Positions 12,840 to 56,614 are shown, counted from the first letter of the stretch. The stretch: 64,000 nt of DNA from Chrysoperla carnea (GCF_905475395.1 NC_058338.1:48829935-48893934); one strand, 5' to 3'. Translations and numbers: made by a program. Notes: generated from the letters alone by a model not told the origin.

Positions 12840-13480
12840 TCGCTTATTAGAGACCACAAGATTAAATAGGAAAATGGCTTTCTGTGAAACTTTTTCTAAT
12901 CGCCCTCAAAATGTTCTTCGCATCGTTCTGATCAATGTATAATTGTATGTGTAACTTTAATCGTCCGTAGCTCGAAAACTACTCGTTAAAAAATTTTGTG
13001 ATCTTGAGAGCTTTTGATCAGAATGAGCCAAAGAACGACTTAGAGTGGTTTAGAAAAAGTTTCACAGAAAAATCATTTTCCTATCTAATCTTTCGGGGTC
13101 CTTTGGTATGGTTTTATTCGTCTAATCGTGATATCGTTTCATTCGTCTGTACTATAAATATAAAATATGTGTACCTTTGATGGCCCGTAGTTCGAAAACG
13201 ATTTGTTAAAGTTTTGCAGCCTTGACAGTTTTTGATCAGAACGAAATTAAGAACATTTTGTAGGCGGTTTGAAAAAGCATCACAGAAAGCCAATTTTCCT
13301 AGTCAAATACTAAAACTATAATATATTCGTAGCTTTGATTGTCCGTAGCTCGAAAAACAATCGTTAAAAATTTTTGTGGTCGTGAGAGCTTTTGATCAGA
13401 ATGATCCAAAGAAAATTTTAGGGTGGTTAGAAAAAGGTTCACAGAAAGCCACTTTCCTATCCAATCTTGCGAAGTCCTTC
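12840..13480. repeat. Repeat family B: one inverted and three direct degenerate units
   Basis: Units of about 150-190 bp containing CCGTAGCTCGAAAAC, GATCAGAA and TTTCACAGAAAGCCA recur at about 12,950-13,100, 13,160-13,310 and 13,325-13,475. The part at 12,840-12,940 is the same unit in reverse complement, so the left side forms a palindrome. Fragments recur at 25,083-25,130 and 52,838-52,862. Non-coding; the 60-codon frame at 12,998-13,180 lies within the repeat. Confidence 0.7.
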
Positions 13481-13544
13481 AGGATAAAATTAAGCTTTCA
13501 GCCCACAGTACGGTGGCTTTATTATGATTGAAAATTGGATTTTG

Positions 13545-14010
13545 TTCAAAATTTATTGCTAATACTGCGATTTTTTTCACGCATCTGGAATCTGAGAAAG
13601 GAAACGAAATATTTTCCAGAGTCTTCTCGAATAAAATATGATTTAAACTCGTCATAATTAAGGCACGAATACAATTTCAATGGTATGGTAATCAATAAAA
13701 CAATTATTTAATCACCAAAACACTTTGCCAATTTTTGTTCAAATTAATTTTTCTTCAAATGTAAAAATTCTTAATAATACTGCAATTTTTTTCACGCGTC
13801 CAGTATATAATAAACTCATTTTCTTATTTTCAAATAAACTAAATTAAGAATTATCTGGGATCTGGGAAAGAAAACGCAATATTTCCTAGAATTTTCCCGA
13901 ATAAAATACGGTTTAAATTCGTCATAATTAAGCCACATATACAATTTCGATGGTATAGTAACCAATAAACCAAAACACTTTGCAAATTTTTATTAAAATT
14001 TATTTCATTT
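13545..14010. repeat. Tandem duplication, about 230-bp unit
   Basis: The unit at about 13,545-13,760 recurs at 13,770-14,010. Shared segments include CTGCRATTTTTTTCACGC, CGTCATAATTAAG and CCAAAACACTTTGC. The copies differ by substitutions and a short insertion in the second. No coding potential. Confidence 0.7.
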
Positions 14011-14739
14011 AAAAAAAATATAACCATTAATAAAATTTGTAAGATAATTTCTTACAAAATTTCAATTCACGAATTTATAAACTGAAAATAAAAATCAATA
14101 ATATTAATAAATAGTTAGAAATAATATAACAAAAAAAAAAACCATACTATAAGCCCACCAATAAATACAAAAACTCTCCTATATTGTAATAATTAATTTA
14201 AAAAAATAATTTATAAAAATCACTTGTAAATATTAATTGATTTAGTAATTATATTCATATCGTAAAACAGTTTCATTTTGTAAAAAATATTCATACAGCC
14301 ATACACTTAATTTATGAATCTAATTAAGGTATTTAATTTTATACGAATATAATATAATATATCAATAATAATTATTAATTAAAATAGAAAAATGAAAAAC
14401 CAAAGAAAATATTATTAAACAAACTAATGCATTTTATTAAGCGCTCAAAAAAAAAATTGTTACCAAAATAGAATTGTATAAAAAAATAAATATTGGGGTA
14501 AATTAATTGAGTATACGTCTAATAAAATAATTCATTATAATAAATCGAACATTTTATTGCAATCAGAGCATTATTTTTAATAAGGCTGAAATTTTATAAC
14601 GCTTGGAACTGATTGACTTTGAATTATGTGTAGATATAGCTACGAATGAATTCACAAATTAATTTATCATTTCAAATTTATAAGTATTTCTGTGGATTGT
14701 AGGTATCATTTTGTTAAAATATTAAAATATGTTCTCTTT

Positions 14740-15320
14740 AGCTCCCGTTTAAAAAATGTTTTTGCACGTAAAAGTACACGTTGTCGGTGGGTAACCCGGT
14801 GGGATATCAATTAAACTAATTTTTTTAACAAATAAATAATATTGACCGAATTGCCTCTGAATTATCATATAATCGGGGTCAAACTTAACAAAAAATGTTC
14901 TTAGACATTTTCCTCTAAACTCTTCAGTTTTCGAGTAAAAAAATTCGTAAAACTTTAAAAAACGCGATTTTTACGATTTTTATTCCTTAATAGATGTATG
15001 AAAAAATCAGATTTTTAATATATATAAAATTTTGGCTTATAGTGTAAATAAAGCTTACTCAACAACTCGCAAAAATTTTTGGAAGTGCTTGATTGTTAAT
15101 TGTTAAGAGAGCGCGCCAAAAACCACCCAAATATAATGATTTTCTGTTCTATAGATGCTAGAAAGATGAGATTTTCACCAATCGACTCAAAATAAAGTCA
15201 AATTAACAGCAAAGTTAAAAGAAATCATTTTCCACAACACAACCCCTCGGAAATTCGGCAAACCGTTATTATTGGATGGTTTTCCGCGCGCTCTCTTAAC
15301 AATTAGCAATCAAGAACTTA
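14740..15320. repeat. Dispersed repeat family C, copy 1
   Basis: Contains GGGTAACCCGGT near 14,790, and an inverted pair around GCGCGCTCTCTTAACAATTA (15,070-15,110 and 15,285-15,325). The same motifs occur in reverse orientation at 40,830-41,050. Probably a non-autonomous DNA element; no frame of interest. Confidence 0.6.
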
Positions 15321-16063
15321 AAATGTTTTTGTAGTAGGTATCCGTTTAACAATTTTGATTTTCATGATTTTCAAGCGTACTATCATTAAAGTAATAAATT
15401 TTCGTACAAGTACAAGAAAGTACATACTTTTCAGAAAATCATCACTTTGTTATTTCTACACTATTTGAATCAACTATTATTATAAAATTGATCAAATTAG
15501 CAAAGACAATCAACGTTGTGTGTACACACTTTTATTATAATTTCTGCCATATTATATTGTAAGGCTGTGTTTGCAATAGACTTTAAATTTAATAAAAAAC
15601 GATAATATTCAGATTTTTTTTTAATACTTTTAAAATATTTACCTTTAATAAGCCTTTTCATCGATTTACTTTTGTTTCGTACAGTTGTCAAAAAACTATC
15701 TAAAGAAAATCTAATACATTTTTCATTTATCAAATAGCGCATTTGACAACGATAGAAGATATGTGATAAGTCTTTGCTTGATTGAAATCTGTCCGAAACA
15801 AAAAAGAATCATTTTTTAAATGAAAAGTCCTATTGATTTTTAAATGAATACTAAATAGACTTTGCCTGGATTAAATAAAATAATGAAAGCATTGGTAATC
15901 AGTATTTAATTTTGGACAAATTCAAGAATTTTTTATATACAACCATCTATTAATACACAAAGACATATCTCACTTTTATATCATTTTTCTGATTTTTTCT
16001 GATAAAATAAAAGCATTTGTCTAATCTTACAGATGGTATTTCCGACTTTTAAAGAATAATATT

Positions 16064-16232
16064 TCACTTGGCAACACCGCCTTTTTTTAAACTTTTGTTA
16101 ATTAATAAAACGTGTTTTAAATTTAGCATAATCTGCTCGCAGATTAGGTATGCCGGTTTATTTGGAACAAGTTTACAAACAAATAAATTTTTGAGGTTAT
16201 GAACTCTACTTTAGCGGTGTTGTCAAACTTAT
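16064..16232. repeat. Short hairpin-forming element
   Basis: GGCAACACCGCCTTT near 16,072 is matched in inverse by TTAGCGGTGTTGTC near 16,217, with a small palindrome (AATCTGCTCGCAGATT) between. Possibly a small MITE; boundaries uncertain. Confidence 0.4.
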
Positions 16233-16338
16233 ATCAGTTATTAAAAGTACTATATCTTTTATTAATTAAGTATTAATAATTGTTTAAAAACTAAATTTTG
16301 CGCGTGAAATAGGTATAATTAATAAATTTAAAAAAAAT

Positions 16339-16690
16339 GTGAAAACAAACAATTGACTGAGTTAATTGTTGAAATACCATGTATAGACAGTGTTGATTAC
16401 TCTGTCATATTACACATACATACATGTCACACATATATAACTGATATTGCCATAATGTTTCAAACAAAAGTTGTTTATTTTTTTATAAGGAACATTTTTT
16501 ACATTACACTTTTGTTCTATCTCTAACGGTTTACAAATGTCAAGACCTAATTGACCTATGTTGCTCATTTACGAACTCGCCCTCAATTTTTACGTCCCAA
16601 GTCCGCTATAAAAATTTCGGCTTGATGATCAAACTTGGGACTAAACTTAGTATACCTTGGTATATTTCATATACATGGTATAAAAATGTT
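16339..16690 (-). repeat. Dispersed repeat family A, copy 2 (truncated)
   Basis: Reverse-orientation copy of the family at 9,430. It keeps one conserved end (GTGAAAACAAACAATTGACT) and the other (ATACATGGTATAAA) but lacks the GTCCGTC-rich middle, so it is internally deleted. Confidence 0.75.
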
Positions 16691-18431
16691 TAGATATTTT
16701 AAAAAAGGATTCGAAATTATATTTTTTTATGAGCATTGTTGTTTATTCCACTAGTGGACAATGATATTAGACTTTCTTACATTTTATAATTTTACTTTTT
16801 TTATTATTTCTTAAACCGTTTCACATTTATAATACTTCAAATCATCACAAATGATTCGCAAAATATTTTTATACCACACATATTCAACTCTTTGGACTCT
16901 TGCAACTTTCTTCTTGTTTTCAACAAAGTGTTTAAAGTAAATTAATTAAAATAATTTCATTTATGTTTATTGAGCCAAAATTAAACTACTCAAAAGCCAA
17001 TGCGCAAAATAAGCGTACATTATTCTCCAAAAATTTATATACTGTTCATGTAAAAAAGTAGTGATTATTTTGTAAGACATACAAATTAGCAGCTAGTTAG
17101 AATTGAGAAGTCAAAATTGTAGATTTTGTACGGGCAATTTTTTTTTATAGAGCCATTTCGAGCAGTCATTAAAATATACGAAACCATACATTCACCCTAA
17201 TGTATACTCAAGGTTTATCTTCATTTTTTGGGAGAGTAAAAACATTTCATACAAACATTTTTGCTAGATCAGATGAACATATTCAGTTTGGCGTATACTT
17301 TGATGGCTCATCTAAACGCTCTTTAAAAAAACTCAGATTCATTGTTTTACAAAACTTAACTCCTGTCATTCTTGTCTTGTACAATATTGTCTGTTTGAAA
17401 TAAAACCTGATCGAGAGAAAATCGTGAACGAACTTTTCGATTATTATATTCGTAAATAAAGAAAAACTATATCTACCTTTAATCTGTAAAAGTAAAAATT
17501 ATTTAAAGAAAAAAACTAAGTAGTGTCTTTTGAGGCTTTTGAAATTGCAAATAAAAAAAATTAGAGCAATAATAGAAAATAAAGTATTACCTATTATTAT
17601 ATACAATTTATATTTATATTCTCATTTACTCGATGTTTCAAAATTGCTGATAGTTCCATTAAACATACCAATCTATACTCAACAACAACAAAAAAACAGG
17701 GCACTTTTTTCTCTTAAAAATGCACAATATTTGCACACACCTAAGTTTGTTGTTCTCATTTTTGCCTCTATTGGGGTTTAAATAAAACATTCTGCAAATC
17801 AATTTAAAGGGAATAAAGTGAATTTGGAGGTAAAAAAGTGAATTTGGAGGTAAAAAAGTGAACTGAGGATGCGAATATACTCTTGAATCGAAAGTGTTGT
17901 CGAGGAAGAAGCGCGGATCACAGGTGCGATATATCAGGACAAAAATTTAATTTTTGTTCTTTTTTAAATGGTCATGAAGTTCCTGTTGTCTTGATACACT
18001 TCCGGTCCAATTTTAGTTCACTTCGTTACCTTTAAAATAAGCCGCGATAGAACCCTGAGCGAATAAAGTTGCATGCAAATATGGTGCAAAAAAGTGCCGC
18101 TTTATGTAAAAACTTTAATGCAATTATCTTTTTGATGCATAGGGTAAAAACTGTTTAAAAAGAAAAAGATCTGTTTGTGCCTATGTTTGCATAATTTTAT
18201 TATAAAAATTTTCATTTTCATTGACTTATTAATAAAAAAATATTATATACAATTCTCAAATTAATACATTTTGTTGAATAAAAATCAAAGCGAAGAAGAA
18301 AAGTTGTTAACTGTTATTTAATTTAGCCAAAACATTCTACAGTTACCCATTTCCTGCCTCGCATCGATCGACCGTCTCCACTGAGAATCTACACAATAAT
18401 TTTTAGAAGTCCCCCCATTAATTGATATTGT
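16691..18431. other. AT-rich intergenic sequence with a 20-bp direct repeat
   Basis: No gene supported. At 17,818-17,859 the 20-bp unit GTGAATTTGGAGGTAAAAAA occurs twice in tandem. A related AGTTCACTTCGTTACC near 18,010 is in inverse orientation, so 17,800-18,090 may be a small foldback. Confidence 0.5.
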
Positions 18432-18587
18432 ATGACATTCTAACCCTCAACGGGGCCCCAGGCAACCATCAATTTGGGGGCCCTTTTTTCACGTCCGATT
18501 CCTTCTTTTTTCGATTAAAAAATACAAGCTTTCATAAAAATTTTATTATCACAATGTAATAATATTAATAAAATTACTATCTACATT

Positions 18588-18760
18588 TTAAACATGTCGT
18601 TTTCTACATTTGTTTTCGGCAAATTCATCCATTATATTATCAATATCGATTTTGTTCAATAAATCTGACTCAATGCAAAGTATACCTAACATCTCGAGTC
18701 GCTCTTGTCGCGTTGTAGCTCTTTCAGCAGCTTTGATTCTTTTTAATTACAGCGAATTCT
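18588..18760 (-). pseudogene. hAT transposase C-terminal remnant
   Basis: Reading leftwards, the minus strand encodes RIKAAERATTRQERLEMLGI, then a segment containing DIDNIMDEFAENK, and stops at 18,588. This matches the end of the hAT dimerisation region in ZMYM1-like transposases (typical pattern RL..LA.LSIE.E.....D....I..FA..K). An in-frame TAA just upstream and the loss of everything N-terminal show it is dead. Confidence 0.7.
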
Positions 18761-18970
18761 CCGTCTTATATACAAATTCAAATGTTCCAGAATATTATCG
18801 AAAATTCCAGTCATTTATTGTTCTCGAATATTTTCGACCTTTTCATTAACTTCTATTCTCGAACATTCACGAAAAGGTATTTGTTAAATGATACTAAATG
18901 ATACATTCATTTATTTGTCATCCATCATTAATCATTCTAGTTGAAATTTCCGCTTGAAGGCTTCTACATC

Positions 18971-19185
18971 CTCTGTTCCAAAAATAACCGAAATTTTTCA
19001 AAATAAAAACAACCAGTGTACATTTTAAGATAATTCTGTTTTATTATTCAATATACTCTCCTTTCTCTTCGATACACTTCTTTGCACGCTCATACAATTT
19101 GTCAAATGAGCCGGAAATGTCCTTTTTAGGAACCTTGTCTAGTTCGTCGTTCGTCGCCTTTCGAATGCGGTCAATTGAGTTTTAT
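18971..19185 (-). pseudogene. mariner-type transposase C-terminal remnant inside the hAT relic
   Basis: On the minus strand the frame from about 19,180 to the TAA at 19,044 reads SIDRIRKATNDEL, then SFDKLYERAKKCI, and ends EEKGEYIE. This is the C-terminus of mariner transposases (typically W/Y..R...CI...G.YFE). A mariner-like end sequence with CCAAAAATAACCGAAATTTTT lies just beyond, near 18,975. All catalytic residues are missing. Its position within the hAT boundaries suggests a later insertion into the hAT copy. Confidence 0.65.
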
Positions 19186-19950
19186 TTATTTGAGTAAAAT
19201 TTATAATCAGTTCTGATTATATTTTTCTTTCACTCTCTAGAATTTTATGTTTGTAAGAAAATTTTAGAAATCTTTTTCATTTTTCAGGGGCCCCCTAAAA
19301 TCGGGGGTCCCAGGCAACTGCCTATTCTGCCTACGTGTTAATCCGGCCCTGATGACATTTGATCTGTGTACATCCGCTCCTAAATATTACGTGATAATTT
19401 ATTCCGTTTTATTTTAATTATTACGACAAGCGTATGTTTCAAATTCTTTAAAATCTCACTTACGCAGCAGTCTTAATTAACCGTATACATTTTCAAGCAT
19501 TATTTATACAAGTGAATATTATGTGTTGATAACTCTCTTTAGGAACAGCTGACCCTTTTCCCTAAAGATTCGTAAAAAGGAGTTAAAACGATATGTGATA
19601 AAGGAGCTATTAATCTGAATTTCATCTACTCTTGCTCTCATCGGTTCGCCTTTGTTAACATGAGTAAAAACCTCAATGATCTTGCACTGGTTTAGATTTT
19701 TGTCGCACGGCAAGCACTGCAAAAGATGACACTTATCTCGCAGAAGTAAAAAAGATGAAAAAACTTTTCGCTTTTTGTTATTTTAGCAGTCAAGAGTCTA
19801 TTAAATTTATTTCTATAATTCATATTCTGTGATTTCTTTTTGCTCCGACCGATTTTTGTCATAAACTTCCTCCCCTGGTAGTGGGAAAATGCTCACGCAT
19901 TTTGTGGTCAATTTCAAATAGTACAATCAGTTATAAAATGTCACTTACTA

Positions 19951-20005
19951 GTCAAAATGGATTCACAGATAGTCAAAATGGATTCACAGATAGTCAAAAT
20001 GGATA
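19951..20005 (+). repeat. 21-bp tandem repeat, 2.6 units
   Basis: The unit GTCAAAATGGATTCACAGAT(A) starts at 19,951, 19,972 and 19,993; the third unit is partial. Flanks are non-coding. Confidence 0.9.
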
Positions 20006-20355
20006 AAAGAAAGGTAAGTGCACAGCTACATGTTAAAATAATGTTAAATTAAAAATCGCTACATTCTACGGCTGATAATTTTTGCCCGCTATGCAAGATA
20101 TTGAAAGTTAAATACAAAAATAATAACAGCTAAATGGTGACAGTGACGTAATGATAGAGCTTTGCAAAACTAAAAAAAAAAAAAAAAAAAACACATATTT
20201 CTAAATATTTATTAATTAGAATATTACACTTACAATTTTATCAATATTATTATTACCTATTATATTTTATTAATTATAAAAATATTGAATAAAATTTTAT
20301 TTAAACTTACTTATCTAGGTATTATTAATTAATAATTGTTATTTTATTGTGCCAT
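20006..20355. other. MCRS1 3' flank with an A-run
   Basis: An uninterrupted run of 20 A lies at 20,172-20,191. Several minus-strand AATAAA-type signals lie just downstream of the MCRS1 stop (for example at about 20,343-20,348 and 20,297-20,302) and could serve its 3' end. Confidence 0.5.
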
Positions 20356-23300
20356 TTATGGTGGTAAACCTAACCGTATCGCTTCGTTTCGAATAATTCG
20401 AATTAAGTCCATATTGACAGTAAAAATAAAACGTAAACATGATATTTCTACAACGGAATTATTGAATAATCGAACCTTGTTCCCTTGTAATATTGGTACA
20501 CCATCCACAAATATAGGACGTTTACCTTCGGACGACAGGAAAAATTCACCAGTATTCCGTAATCTGAAATACATAAATGCATGAGACATCAATTCACAAA
20601 GGTGGAAGAAAGCCAAATAACACTCAAAAAATATATCGAATGAATTGAATATTTAAAAAAAAAACAAATTTCGTTAAACATAATAAATAAAAATATGGAT
20701 ATTACATAGAAATAATAATGAGACTTGTTGATTTTTATCCTCTTTAAGTCTTCTGAAGCACTGGAAAATCATGTTCCCGTGAATTCTCTATTAAAAAAAC
20801 CAGTTTACTTACCTTAAAGTTCCTTGGCGTCTAGAAATTTTCCACGCCGGTCCCTCCAACGACAAATCGACATCAACTTCATAGCCTTTAGCTGATCGAC
20901 CAATTGTTATTTCGCGTGATCGCATCAAATAGCGAACCAAACGTCCACGTAGCACAGCCAATGTATGTGAATCAAAATCAGGTGGACTATATCCAGTTAC
21001 AGAATCTACAAGTACATGCCATCGTCCTAGCTCATTTTCTAGTTGACGTATTTCCATGACATTTTTCCTAATGATAATAAATTATTTTATTGCTAAATAT
21101 TTTATACTAGATGATGTAAGACGGCGTTGATAAATATTTAAAATCAACTAAGACACAGAGTCATACAAAATCTTATCAAAGACAAAATTATTCATACTGT
21201 TAATCAATTTACACAAAAACATACAAATTTTCAGTTATGGAATCATACAAAAAAACTAAACTTACCTCTGTGTCAATGCAACATTCGTTTCGATTTCTTC
21301 ATCTGCATTTGTTTCAAGTGATAGTTCTGAATTGATGATTGCATCTTCGGCATCATTAAAATTTGTTGGAATGCCATTATCAAGTGCACTTTGTGGTGTA
21401 ATTAATGTACCAAGTGTGGTACTATTACTATTATTTGTAATGTTAGTAGTATTATTGTTTGGCAATGGAGTTAAACTTTGATCAGGTAATAAGTGATATT
21501 GACGTAGTGTAATCCAATGTTGATGCAATGACTTCGCACTGCGTTGTGGATAAAAAACATCTGAATGTTTTGATAGTAGCTCCTCGAATGTTTCCATAAC
21601 TGGATTTGATTGCTATTCAACAATTTTACAAAATAAGTAAAATTTACAAAATTTAAAAAACTACAAATTTTTCGGGTACATAACCCTAAACTCGCACTTG
21701 AAACATAAGAGAGAAAGAGAGAAAAAAATAAATGAAACACGAGATGGCGTTCTACTTTACTAGCAGACATGATAATCATTTAATAAGCTTAATTTCATTA
21801 AGAAACGTGTAATTCATGCTCTAGCTCAGTCGATTTTTCGAAATAAGGCTTATCAAGTCTGATTTTATGTATTTTTTTTCTCTATACTTTGAATATGGGA
21901 AGCTTGATCAGATAACATCATATCTTATACTTACGGATGGTATTGAACATAACAATTTTTCTTCTGGCTCCGACCACAATGCACGATCTTGAACATGAGC
22001 AACAATGTCTGGATGTAGACTTCGCATAGCAGCGACTGCCACACGTGAAACAGCTTCATCGTAAAGTAATGCATACCATCTTTGCTGTAGTTCTTGTACA
22101 GTAAATCGGCATGAAAATTTTGTACCTAAATGGACTGTTTTTAAATCATTTGTCTGAAAACAAAAAGAATAAAACTTTATAAATTAAATACTAGGAATTG
22201 TCCAGTAAAATTGATAGTTGCTTTAAATGATGTAAGTTGGTTTGCAGTTGCATTAAAATATAATTTAGACTTAGAACTATGTAAAACTACAATAATCTTT
22301 GTAGAAAATTTCCTAAATCAATTTTGTCAATGACAATAATTATTTTATAATGAACAGGAAACGAGATATTTGCAAAAAAAAAATTTTTTGGCCTTTGGCT
22401 GTGAATAACTCCCAATATCCTATGTTCAAAAATCTTCCTCGTTTGTATTTTTTAAATTTTTTCAAATGCATGGGATAATTTATTATTCAAAATAATTATA
22501 TTAGTTACCTGTTGAACGCCAATAATTAAAGCTAAATCATCCATGGGTTTCCATCTTCCCAAGTCTTTTGTGGTCAAATGATTATGTTGACGACCTTTTT
22601 TCTTAGTACGCGTGGATGATGGCGCAGCACCTCCATGGACACCATGACCATGACCATGAACAATTGTACTATGCTTCATCGGATAATGATGATGTTTTTT
22701 TTTTACTTCACTATGCACTACCCCTTGATGTGGAGGTGTATTATTACTGATTGGCGGTGTTGCTAGAATTCCAACAGCTCCACTGGCTGTAATACTTGTT
22801 GTTTGTGTTATATTACCACTACCACTAACACCAACACCACTTAACATAACACCCACACTTGGCGATGGTGTGCTTGTTGATGTTGTATTGTGTACTGTAC
22901 CCGCCGCTACAGTACTTATAACGGTTGAAGTTGACAATAATGGGGATGATGGATGGATACTATCATGAATATGCGTTGAATGTGTTCCACCAACACCAAC
23001 GCCAACAGTGCTTAATGATTGAGTACGTACACGACCTCCAGTTGCACCCTACAATATATTCAATCAGTTTAATTTTGTTTAATACAGTAAATAACTTGTT
23101 TCCATAGAAACATTTTAAGCACCAACAATTTATATTAAGTCAGTTAAGGACGTTCATGTGCATCTTTGTTTCCTTATTATAAGTGCGTACAAAAAGCAAA
23201 CAGTATGCACCAACTCGACCTAAAAGAACTTACGAATAAATAAACGACTAAAAGAACGTACCTTTACTGCTGACGCTCCTGGTATTCCCAAACTATATTC

Positions 23301-23606
23301 GACAATTTCATCATCAAATCTCCGTCTTTTGATCGATCTTGAAGAACTATTAAGAAAACAGATTATAATTCAAATAAATAAGTAACCACTGAATAAATAC
23401 ATAGTAGGCTGGTAATATTTTTAAAACTTTTCCTCCTTAACAGTTTAAGATCAATTTTATCGAGAATCATCTTTGAAACAAAGCAATGAAGATTACCTGC
23501 GTCTTTTTGTATTATCATGATTCATGTCTGAACCAGATAATGTTCCAGATACATCTGCATTATCTGTGTTTATGGATGTATTTCCAAAGGACGCCGAATT
23601 ATCCAT
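20356..23606 (-). CDS. MCRS1: Microspherule protein 1 (MCRS1/Rcd5), 7 exons
   Basis: Nuclear FHA-domain protein, known as a subunit of the NSL histone acetyltransferase and INO80 complexes. Coding exons in order: 23606-23497, 23346-23262, 23048-22509, 22153-21935, 21612-21266, 21067-20813, 20563-20356. All introns are GT-AG and phases agree; total 587 residues. Residues about 50-60 carry a basic patch (SIKRRRFDDE). Exon 3 holds a long low-complexity stretch of T, S, G and H, then DLGRWKPMDDLALI, which opens the MCRS N-terminal domain; this continues through exon 4 (CRFTVQELQQRWYALLYD) and exon 5. Exon 6 begins with a coiled segment (MEIRQLENELGRW) and enters the FHA domain (LRGRLVRYLMRSREITIGR, DVDLSLEGPAWKISRRQG). 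The FHA ends in exon 7 (NNSVVEISCLRFIF). It is longer than the vertebrate protein because of the exon 3 and exon 5 low-complexity inserts. Start chosen at the only upstream ATG in frame with exon 2. Confidence 0.95.
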
Positions 23607-24330
23607 TTTATTCAAATAAAATATAAATTCTAACCTATTTAAATGTATTATCTTTTTTTTGTTTAATTTTATTTTTCTTGAATGTTGAATTAATATTTTC
23701 AGTAGTTATTGTACATTATATTTAAAATATTTGTTTATTTTTTATTTGAATAATATAAAATAACAGCGTAATAAAATTTATAAATGACATTTGTTTATTG
23801 TTCGATGATTTGATATTTTAACGAGCGTCTCGCGACAGGAACATATCGGCTTTAGGCTGCCGATACCAACTGTGTTTTAATCAGATATTACTATATTTAA
23901 ATTTTATTTTATTTTAATTAATAAGTTAAATATTAAATATCTCTGTTTTCCCCCTGTAATTTTGATTCGGTTAATCGTTTCCTATGTCTATGCTACAGAG
24001 AGAGATAGGTATTGGCCACAATAGAGGATAACTTCTTGAGCATATTGCTTAGTCCTTTATGTCTGTGATTAAAATAAAGAAGGGAATTAATAAAAATTCT
24101 GAGACTGCTTCTGGATTTGAACTAAGTATTAATGTAAGTAATGTTAACGATTCTAAGTGATTCTAAGTGGTAAAACACGTGCACATTTTGTGACCCAGAG
24201 ATACAGATATACTGCGTCATAGTCGGCAGCCTAGAACCACCTTGTTCCTGTCGTGACACACTATAATATTTTTCATCTTTTATTCTCTTACTATAAATAC
24301 AGTTCATAAATAAGATTTCAATTCAAAAAC
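23607..24330. other. MCRS1 5' flank
   Basis: A local GC-rich patch at 23,820-23,870 includes TCTCGCGACAGG and a small hairpin (TATCGGC, loop, GCCGATA). It lies about 215-260 bp before the MCRS1 start and may mark its promoter or 5' UTR. The rest, up to the repeat at 24,331, shows nothing. Confidence 0.4.
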
Positions 24331-24905
24331 AAGTGAAAACAAACAATTGACTGAGTTAACTGTTGAAATACCATGTATAGACATTGTTGATGACGTAGTC
24401 AGTTGTTTTTTGACGTCACGTAAATAAAAAAAGATATCCACTTTTAAATGACCACACACACATAACTGATTTTCTCATATTAATACATACTATAAAATTT
24501 GCACCTAATTAGCGCCCTCGTGGGTAAACAGTGATGTTTACAAAAAAATGTTTCAGACAAAAGTTGTTTATTTTTTCATGAGGAACATTTTGTTCTATCT
24601 ATAACGGTTTACAAGATGGGTCCTACGGAGCCAAGACCCAATTGACCTATTTTGCTTATTTACGAACTCGACGTCACTTTTTACGTTCTGAGTACGCTAT
24701 AAAAATTTCAGCTTGATAACTCATTTCGTTTTTGAGTTATCGTGTTTACATACAGACGGACAGACAACCGGAAATGGACTAATTAGGTGATTCTATGACC
24801 ACCTATACCAAAATTTTTTTCGTAGCATCAATATTTTTAAGCGTTACAAACTTGGGACGAAACTTAATATACTATGTATATTTCATATATACATGGTATA
24901 ATAAA
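24331..24905 (-). repeat. Dispersed repeat family A, copy 3
   Basis: A long copy in reverse orientation, from AAGTGAAAACAAACAATTGA to CATATATACATGGTATA. It contains TTACAAGATGGGTCCTACGG, ACAGACGGACAGACAACCGG and CGTTACAAACTTGGGACG. It lies between the Gcn2 3' end and MCRS1. Confidence 0.8.
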
Positions 24906-25288
24906 TATTTTAAAATTTTTTACCACGCATTACACGTATTTTTACGATCATTATTTCTATATTTTATCAATTTGAACTTGTTAACTAGACTTTAACTTTT
25001 CTAATTTAATTCCTTATTTCTTAAAGAAATAAAAAAATGAAAATAAAAATATTTTTTAATAAAACGTTTCCAAAACGAACTAATGGGATCGGATAGGGAA
25101 ATGGCTTTTGTGAAACTTTCCTAGTGGTTTAGTTAGCAACTAGCTATGAAATCAAACTTGAGTGTAAACCAATCGTATAAACAAAATCGTGTAAACTAGT
25201 ATATCCGGAAAATATTACGACCCCCCGATTGTACTGAATGTTGAATGGATTCATGAATAAAAAATGATAATTTTTTATAAATAAATAT

Positions 25289-25294
25289 TTTATT
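25289..25294 (-). promoter_or_regulatory. Candidate Gcn2 polyadenylation signal
   Basis: AATAAA on the minus strand, about 95 nt past the Gcn2 stop codon. Position and motif fit, but the region is so AT-rich that chance matches are common. Confidence 0.45.
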
Positions 25295-25386
25295 TGTACA
25301 AAAATAGAGAAAAATGTAAAAATTAATGATAAAATAGGCAAAAGGAAATTTGCATATATATTATGCTTTTTATATAATAACAAACT

Positions 25387-56614
<31,228 letters not shown>

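Larger units (their letters stand above)
18432..19359 (-). mobile_element. Decayed hAT (ZMYM1-like) transposon with 8-bp target-site duplication
   Basis: An identical 8-bp word, ATGACATT, flanks the element at 18,432-18,439 and 19,352-19,359; 8 bp is the hAT target-site length. On the minus strand the element starts CAGGGCCGGATTAA (from 19,351), followed by GGCAGTTGCCTGGG and runs of G/C. This is the terminal style of hAT elements whose transposases resemble ZMYM1. The other end keeps GGGGCCCCAGGCAACC. Only about 910 bp remain between the duplications, and the transposase is reduced to its C-terminal tail. A mariner relic lies inside. Confidence 0.8.

Noticed and set aside
17687-17945. Long minus-strand open stretch without an early ATG
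   Set aside because: Runs through the 20-bp direct repeat and low-complexity sequence; no recognisable domain.
20336-20584. 82-codon plus-strand frame over MCRS1 exon 7
   Set aside because: Antisense shadow of the conserved FHA-coding exon.
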